Of a stretch of 64,000 nucleotides of DNA, positions 60,492 to 64,000 are shown in pieces. Both the position numbers and the translations under genes were made by a program. Source of the DNA: Bacillota bacterium (GTDB taxonomy: Bacteria > Bacillota > Clostridia > Christensenellales > Aristaeellaceae); NCBI GenBank assembly GCA_023421395.1, contig JAEZTL010000031.1, positions 62,001 through 126,000 of the forward strand, written 5' to 3'. The notes beneath the pieces were generated by a model. It was not told where the DNA came from and made no database searches. It worked only from the letters and a program-made list of their open reading frames with translations. Positions within the stretch are counted from its first letter, which is position 1. Every line of letters begins with the position of its first letter.

Positions 60492-61363
60492 CGTTGCTGG
60501 AAATCCGGAACATTCAAAAACGGTATGGGAGCTTTGAGCTCAAAAATCTCAGCCTCCGTCTGGAGGAAGGGCAGATCATGGGCTTCATCGGCCCCAACGG
60601 AGCGGGCAAATCCACAACCATCAAGGCCGTGCTGAACCAGATCCGCTTGGATGCTGGAGAAATCCAGTTGTGGGGGAAGGATCACATCCAATATGAGACT
60701 GAGCTGAAAAACCGGATCGGGGTGGTGCTGGACGAGGGGCATTTCTACGGCCATCTGAGCCTTGAGCGCATGAAAAACATGATCGCGCCCTTCTACAGCG
60801 CGTGGGATGAGCGCGAGTACAGGCGCTACATCGCCATATTCCGCCTGGAGCAGGGCAAAAAGATCTCCGAACTCTCGAAGGGCATGCGGATGAAATATGC
60901 CATCGCGCTGTCCCTTTCCCACAAGGCGGATCTTCTGATCATGGACGAGCCGACATCCGGCCTCGACCCGCTGGTGCGGGAGGAATTGCTCGAACTCCTT
61001 CGGCGCGTGATTGAGGACGAACGAAAATCAGTTTTCTTTTCAACCCACATCACATCCGATCTGGACAAGGTTGCCGACCGGATCGCGCTCCTCCACAACG
61101 GAAGGCTGCTTTTCGACCGGCCCAAGGACGAACTGCTGGACGGGCATGCCATTGTGAAGGGCCCGGGATCGCTCTTAACGCAGGCGGCCCGCGCGCTGTT
61201 CGTCGGTGTACGGGAGGGGGAGTACGGCTTCGACGCGCTGACGGCCGACCGCGCCGCGGCGAAGAGGCTTCTGGGCGAACAGGTTATTTTCGAACGGCCG
61301 ACGGTCGAAGACCTGATGCTCCACTATGTGAGGAGGGAAGACGGACATGTTCTGGCTGGTTAA
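60488..61363 (+). CDS. ABC transporter ATP-binding protein (YtrB-like)
   Basis: 291 residues. Walker A IGPNGAGKSTTIK, signature LSKGMRMKYAIAL, Walker B LLIMDEPTSGLDP and switch His in FFSTHI. GTG start with AAGGAGG 7 bases upstream, overlapping the regulator stop (GTGA). With the permease it forms an ABC-2 type exporter; YtrA-type operons respond to cell-wall-active antibiotics in Bacillus. Confidence 0.94.
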   Translation: MTLLEIRNIQKRYGSFELKNLSLRLEEGQIMGFIGPNGAGKSTTIKAVLNQIRLDAGEIQLWGKDHIQYETELKNRIGVVLDEGHFYGHLSLERMKNMIAPFYSAWDEREYRRYIAIFRLEQGKKISELSKGMRMKYAIALSLSHKADLLIMDEPTSGLDPLVREELLELLRRVIEDERKSVFFSTHITSDLDKVADRIALLHNGRLLFDRPKDELLDGHAIVKGPGSLLTQAARALFVGVREGEYGFDALTADRAAAKRLLGEQVIFERPTVEDLMLHYVRREDGHVLAG

Positions 61364-61970
61364 AAAAGAGCTCACCGCGAACATAAAATATGTGCTCATT
61401 GGATTTGCCATCTTTGTGGCGTACGCTTTTATCTTCTCGGTCAACGGCGCGGGTCTTTTCATGCTGTGCGTGACCATCAGCGTCTACGCGCTCTTCTCCA
61501 CCAACCTGGTGCTTGATGAACGCTACAAAATTGACCTTTTAATGACGACGCTGCCCATCCGGCGGCGCGACATGGTGATGAGCAAATATCTGCTTTTGCT
61601 GCTCCTTTTCGCGGCTTGCATTCTCTTGTACCTGCTGCTTTGGGCGCTGACGAGGGCGGCGGGCTTCGATCGGATTCCGGCGCTTACATTTTCCGCGGCG
61701 GCGATGGGACTTTTCGCGGCAAGCGTTTACATCGGCGTCACGCTTCCGCTGGCCTACCGCTTCGGCGCGCAATCCACGCGGTATGTGGCGCTCCTGCTCT
61801 TCTTCGTGGTTTTTGCGTTGAGCGGCCTGGTTCCCGAGGGGGCGCTCAGCGTTTCGGAAGCCGGATTCACGGACGGGCAGGTCGGCGGCGTGTTTCTCGC
61901 AGGCGCGCTGATCGCGAACGCCGCTTCGTTTTTCACCGCCAACGCGATCTATGCTAGGAAGGACCTGTAA
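61347..61970 (+). CDS. ABC-2 type permease
   Basis: 207 residues, six transmembrane helices. The cytoplasmic loop LMTTLPIRRRDMVMSKY is typical of the bacitracin/YtrC-D-like ABC-2 permease group. Overlaps the ATPase gene by 17 bases. Region 61971-62107 downstream holds small inverted repeats without a clear terminator. Confidence 0.88.
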   Translation: MFWLVKKELTANIKYVLIGFAIFVAYAFIFSVNGAGLFMLCVTISVYALFSTNLVLDERYKIDLLMTTLPIRRRDMVMSKYLLLLLLFAACILLYLLLWALTRAAGFDRIPALTFSAAAMGLFAASVYIGVTLPLAYRFGAQSTRYVALLLFFVVFALSGLVPEGALSVSEAGFTDGQVGGVFLAGALIANAASFFTANAIYARKDL

Positions 61971-62107
61971 CGCTTCGGCCCGGCTGCGCGCTGTCAGAAC
62001 GCAACATGCGCGGCGGTTGAGCGCCACATGCGGTGGACTGATTTCGGCAAAGGCACAAGATATGCTGTCGAGTTGCATAATTGTGACACAAATGTAACAA
62101 AAATTGA

Positions 62108-62136
62108 TTGTCAACGAGGCGCACACGTGCTATAAT
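62108..62136 (+). promoter_or_regulatory. Promoter of pyrR-uraA
   Basis: TTGTCA, 17 bases, perfect TATAAT; start about 62143. Confidence 0.7.
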
Positions 62137-62142
62137 CTCTCG

Positions 62143-62257
62143 GAACGGGCTCTTTAAGGGCGGTACATTGATGCCGACAAGATGCTCATAGGGCGGGTGT
62201 ATGCCCGCGTGTGCCAATCTTGTCTGCCGCCATGCGTGCAGGCATTTTTTTGTGGGG
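62143..62257 (+). promoter_or_regulatory. Attenuator-like leader of pyrR
   Basis: The 123-base leader folds as GACAAGAT 62176-62183 with ATCTTGTC 62217-62224 around an inner GCGGG/CCCGC hairpin (62193-62197, 62204-62208). GGCA 62241-62244 can pair with TGCC 62225-62228 or, as GGCAT, with ATGCC 62171-62175, and is followed by T7 (62245-62251). This is a switch-and-terminator layout as expected for pyr attenuation, but no CNGNGA loop for PyrR is present. Confidence 0.5.
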
Positions 62258-62265
62258 TGATTTTC

Positions 62266-62802
62266 ATGCGCTTCAAGGCATGCCTGGCGGACGCGCAGAA
62301 GATCGACCGCGCGCTGATGCGCCTGTCGCACCAGCTTCTGGATAAAAACGGCGGCGCGGACATGTGTCTGGTGGGCATTCGGACCCGAGGCGTTCCGCTC
62401 TCCCGGCGGCTCGCGGCCAACCTCAGGGCGCTGACGGGGCGGGAAGTGGATGTAGGCGCGCTGGACATCACGCTCTACCGGGACGACCTTTCCGAGATCG
62501 GCGATTCCGCCCGCCTGAACGGAACCGACGTGTCCTTTCCCGTGGCAAAGCGCCGCGTAGTGTTGGTGGACGATGTGATGTACACCGGCCGCACCGCGCG
62601 CGCCGCGATGGACGCCGTGGTGCAGCTGGGGCGGCCCGCATCCATCCAACTGCTGGTGCTGGTGGACCGCGGCCACCGGGAGCTGCCCATCCGCGCGGAT
62701 TTTGTGGGTTTCAACGTGCCGACCACCCGGGAGGAGCTGGTGCATGTCCGCCTCGAGGAGACGGACGGTGGCGACGAAATCCAGCTGATGGAAAAGCCGT
62801 AA
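62266..62802 (+). CDS. pyrR: Bifunctional PyrR regulator / uracil phosphoribosyltransferase
   Basis: 178 residues. The PRPP loop VVLVDDVMYTGRTARAAMDA, GALDITLYRDDLS and VLVDRGHRELPIRADFVG are nearly identical in pattern to Bacillus PyrR, which binds pyr leader RNA in the presence of UMP. ATG at 62266 after GGGGTGA; the frame is open back to 62182 without similarity. First gene before the uracil permease. Confidence 0.96.
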   Translation: MRFKACLADAQKIDRALMRLSHQLLDKNGGADMCLVGIRTRGVPLSRRLAANLRALTGREVDVGALDITLYRDDLSEIGDSARLNGTDVSFPVAKRRVVLVDDVMYTGRTARAAMDAVVQLGRPASIQLLVLVDRGHRELPIRADFVGFNVPTTREELVHVRLEETDGGDEIQLMEKP

Positions 62803-62836
62803 ATACGCCGAAAACGCCAGAGACGGCGTTTCGTAT
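62803..62836 (+). promoter_or_regulatory. PyrR-type RNA hairpin adjoining the uraA ribosome binding site
   Basis: Lower stem 62803-62807 with 62832-62836, a 4-base bulge (CCGA, 62808-62811) on the 5' side, upper stem 62812-62818 with 62825-62831 and a tip containing CAGAGA (62818-62823), which fits the PyrR loop CNGNGA. No T-tract follows; instead the GAGGAGGAG site of uraA starts two bases later. Confidence 0.55.
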
Positions 62837-62853
62837 AGAGGAGGAGTTTTGAC

Positions 62854-64000
62854 ATGGTAAATCAGAATCAGACGATCGGTTATTTGCCGGACGAGCGACC
62901 GCCGGTATGGAAGCTGCTGCTCTACGCGCTGCAGCAAGTGGTTGTCATGTTCCCGGCGACGATCGCCGTGGCGCTTTTAACCGGCTTCCACGTATCCACC
63001 ACGATCTTCGCCAGCGGCCTAGCCACCATCTGCTTTGTCCTGATTACCGGTCGCCAGCTTCCCCTCTATTACGGCTCCAGCTTTTCCTACCTGTCTGCGA
63101 TCCTGGCGCTGATGGCGCAGAAGGAAATCGCCGCTCTCTCGCTGAACGACAAGATCGCCACCGCTCAGTTCGGCATCGTGATGTCGGGCTTTGTGTCCAT
63201 CGCGGCGGGCTTCCTGGTTAAACTCTCCGGCAAGCAAGTGATTGACAAGATCCTGCCCGCCTCCGTCACCGGCCCCATCGCCATGGTGATCGGCCTGACG
63301 CTGGCCGGAAACGCGCTGGGCGACGCCGCCAGCTTCGGCGCCAACGCGATCCCCGTGGGGTTCGAGATGACCGCGGCCAACCTGGCCTGGGTGGTTTCGC
63401 TCACCACGCTGCTGGCTACGATCCTCTTCTCCCGATACCTGAAGGGCTTTCTGAGCCAGCTGCCGCTGCTATTGGGCCCGATTGTGGGCTGCCTCGTGGC
63501 GTATGCGGTTGGCCAAGCCTCCGGGCTCGATTTCTTCCGCCACCTCTCACCGGAGTCCACCGGCGGCGGATTGTTCGCGCTACCCATCTTCACGCTGCCC
63601 AAGCCCTCCTGGATGGCCGTGGCCGCGATCATGCCCATCGCCATCGCGACGATCCCCGAATCCACCGCCCATGTGTTCCAGCTGGATATCTATGTAAATG
63701 ACCTGGCCCGCAAGAAAGGCTCGAGCAAGATCTACAACATCGCGGACAAGCTGGGCCTCAACCTGATCGGTGACGGCATCGGCGACATGGTGGCCGGCTT
63801 CATCGGCGGACCCGCCGGCACCAACTACGGCGAGAACATCTCCGCCATGGCCATCACCAAGGTATTCTCCACGTCGGTCCTCATCGGCGCGGCGATCATC
63901 GCCATGATCATCTCCTGCTTCACGCCGCTGATCGACGCCATCTACGCCATCCCGACCCCGGTCATCGGCGGTCTGGAAGTGTACCTCTTCGGAGCCATCG
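62854..64000 (+). CDS. uraA: Uracil permease (NCS2 family), C-terminus off window
   Basis: 382 codons visible. A nucleobase:cation symporter 2 with LPLYYGSSFSYLSAI, ATIPESTAHVFQLDIYVND (the conserved Glu of helix 8) and GDGIGDMVAGFIGGPAGTNY. The position after pyrR and the PyrR-type hairpin in front support uracil as substrate. ATG at 62854 with AGGAGG 9 bases upstream. Confidence 0.94.
   Translation, partial: MVNQNQTIGYLPDERPPVWKLLLYALQQVVVMFPATIAVALLTGFHVSTTIFASGLATICFVLITGRQLPLYYGSSFSYLSAILALMAQKEIAALSLNDKIATAQFGIVMSGFVSIAAGFLVKLSGKQVIDKILPASVTGPIAMVIGLTLAGNALGDAASFGANAIPVGFEMTAANLAWVVSLTTLLATILFSRYLKGFLSQLPLLLGPIVGCLVAYAVGQASGLDFFRHLSPESTGGGLFALPIFTLPKPSWMAVAAIMPIAIATIPESTAHVFQLDIYVNDLARKKGSSKIYNIADKLGLNLIGDGIGDMVAGFIGGPAGTNYGENISAMAITKVFSTSVLIGAAIIAMIISCFTPLIDAIYAIPTPVIGGLEVYLFGAI

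Noticed and set aside
62182..62265. Leader peptide in frame with pyrR
   Set aside because: The open frame has no ribosome binding site and runs into pyrR without a stop; the region is better explained by the leader RNA fold.

Overview
The window is GC-rich, gene-dense bacterial DNA that reads as a chromosome segment of an anaerobic, high-GC Bacillota (Clostridia-like) organism. The evidence is the Bacillota-type regulators PurR and PyrR, the acetylase branch of diaminopimelate synthesis (dapH plus an M20 deacetylase), a six-gene Rnf ferredoxin:NAD complex in the clostridial order CDGEAB, an Amt-PII fusion, XpaC/TelA, Ktr-type potassium uptake, and intrinsic terminators with near-consensus sigma-A promoters. 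TGA, TAA and TAG are all used as stops. I see no rRNA, tRNA, CRISPR array, transposase or prophage.

Layout. 1-909 is the N-terminal part of a secreted Ig-like (BIG2) protein. 1210-8583 (minus) is a nine-gene histidine operon hisZ-G-D-C-B-H-A-F-IE in which every junction overlaps; no histidinol-phosphatase is present. 8699-12228 is the lysine/DAP block: an N-acetyl-DAP deacetylase candidate divergent from dapA-dapB-dapH. 12288-18411 holds a secreted beta-helix protein, guanine deaminase, an MBL hydrolase, an MFS permease, an HtrA-like protease and phosphofructokinase. 18580-22191 (plus) is a membrane-stress type cluster xpaC-telA-lemA-like-TPM. 22252-29930 holds a GNAT enzyme, two DUF975 membrane proteins (one broken by an in-frame TGA), a lipoprotein, an acyl-CoA ligase with an XRE-cupin regulator, and a DUF2207 protein. 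29996-38329 holds murC, purR and the pth-mfd-ASKHA ferredoxin operon. 38450-44216 is a looser region of transporters, acetyltransferase, AraC regulator and hydrolase. 44473-51509 holds ktrB-ktrA converging on the rnfCDGEAB operon.

51863-54417 is a nitrogen-uptake operon (small membrane protein, then Amt fused to PII) whose predicted transcript starts directly with a compact multi-helix leader ending in an intrinsic terminator just before the first gene. 54642-59931 holds a Cys-rich protein, tcdA, a structured leader in front of a doubly damaged DUF1062 gene, two small or EamA membrane proteins, and an HTH gene coupled to an alpha/beta hydrolase fused to a DUF4180 domain. 60111-61970 is a YtrA-type GntR-ABC operon that appears to start with CTG. 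62266-64000 is pyrR-uraA, with a PyrR-type hairpin abutting the uraA ribosome binding site.

The items most worth following up are the amt leader RNA, the structured leader before the DUF1062 remnant, the hydrolase-DUF4180 fusion with its HTH partner, the CTG start, the PyrR-like hairpin placed for translational control, and the RnfE Cys-rich tail written in the overlap with rnfA. All functional names rest on recognised motifs and gene order; no database search was run.
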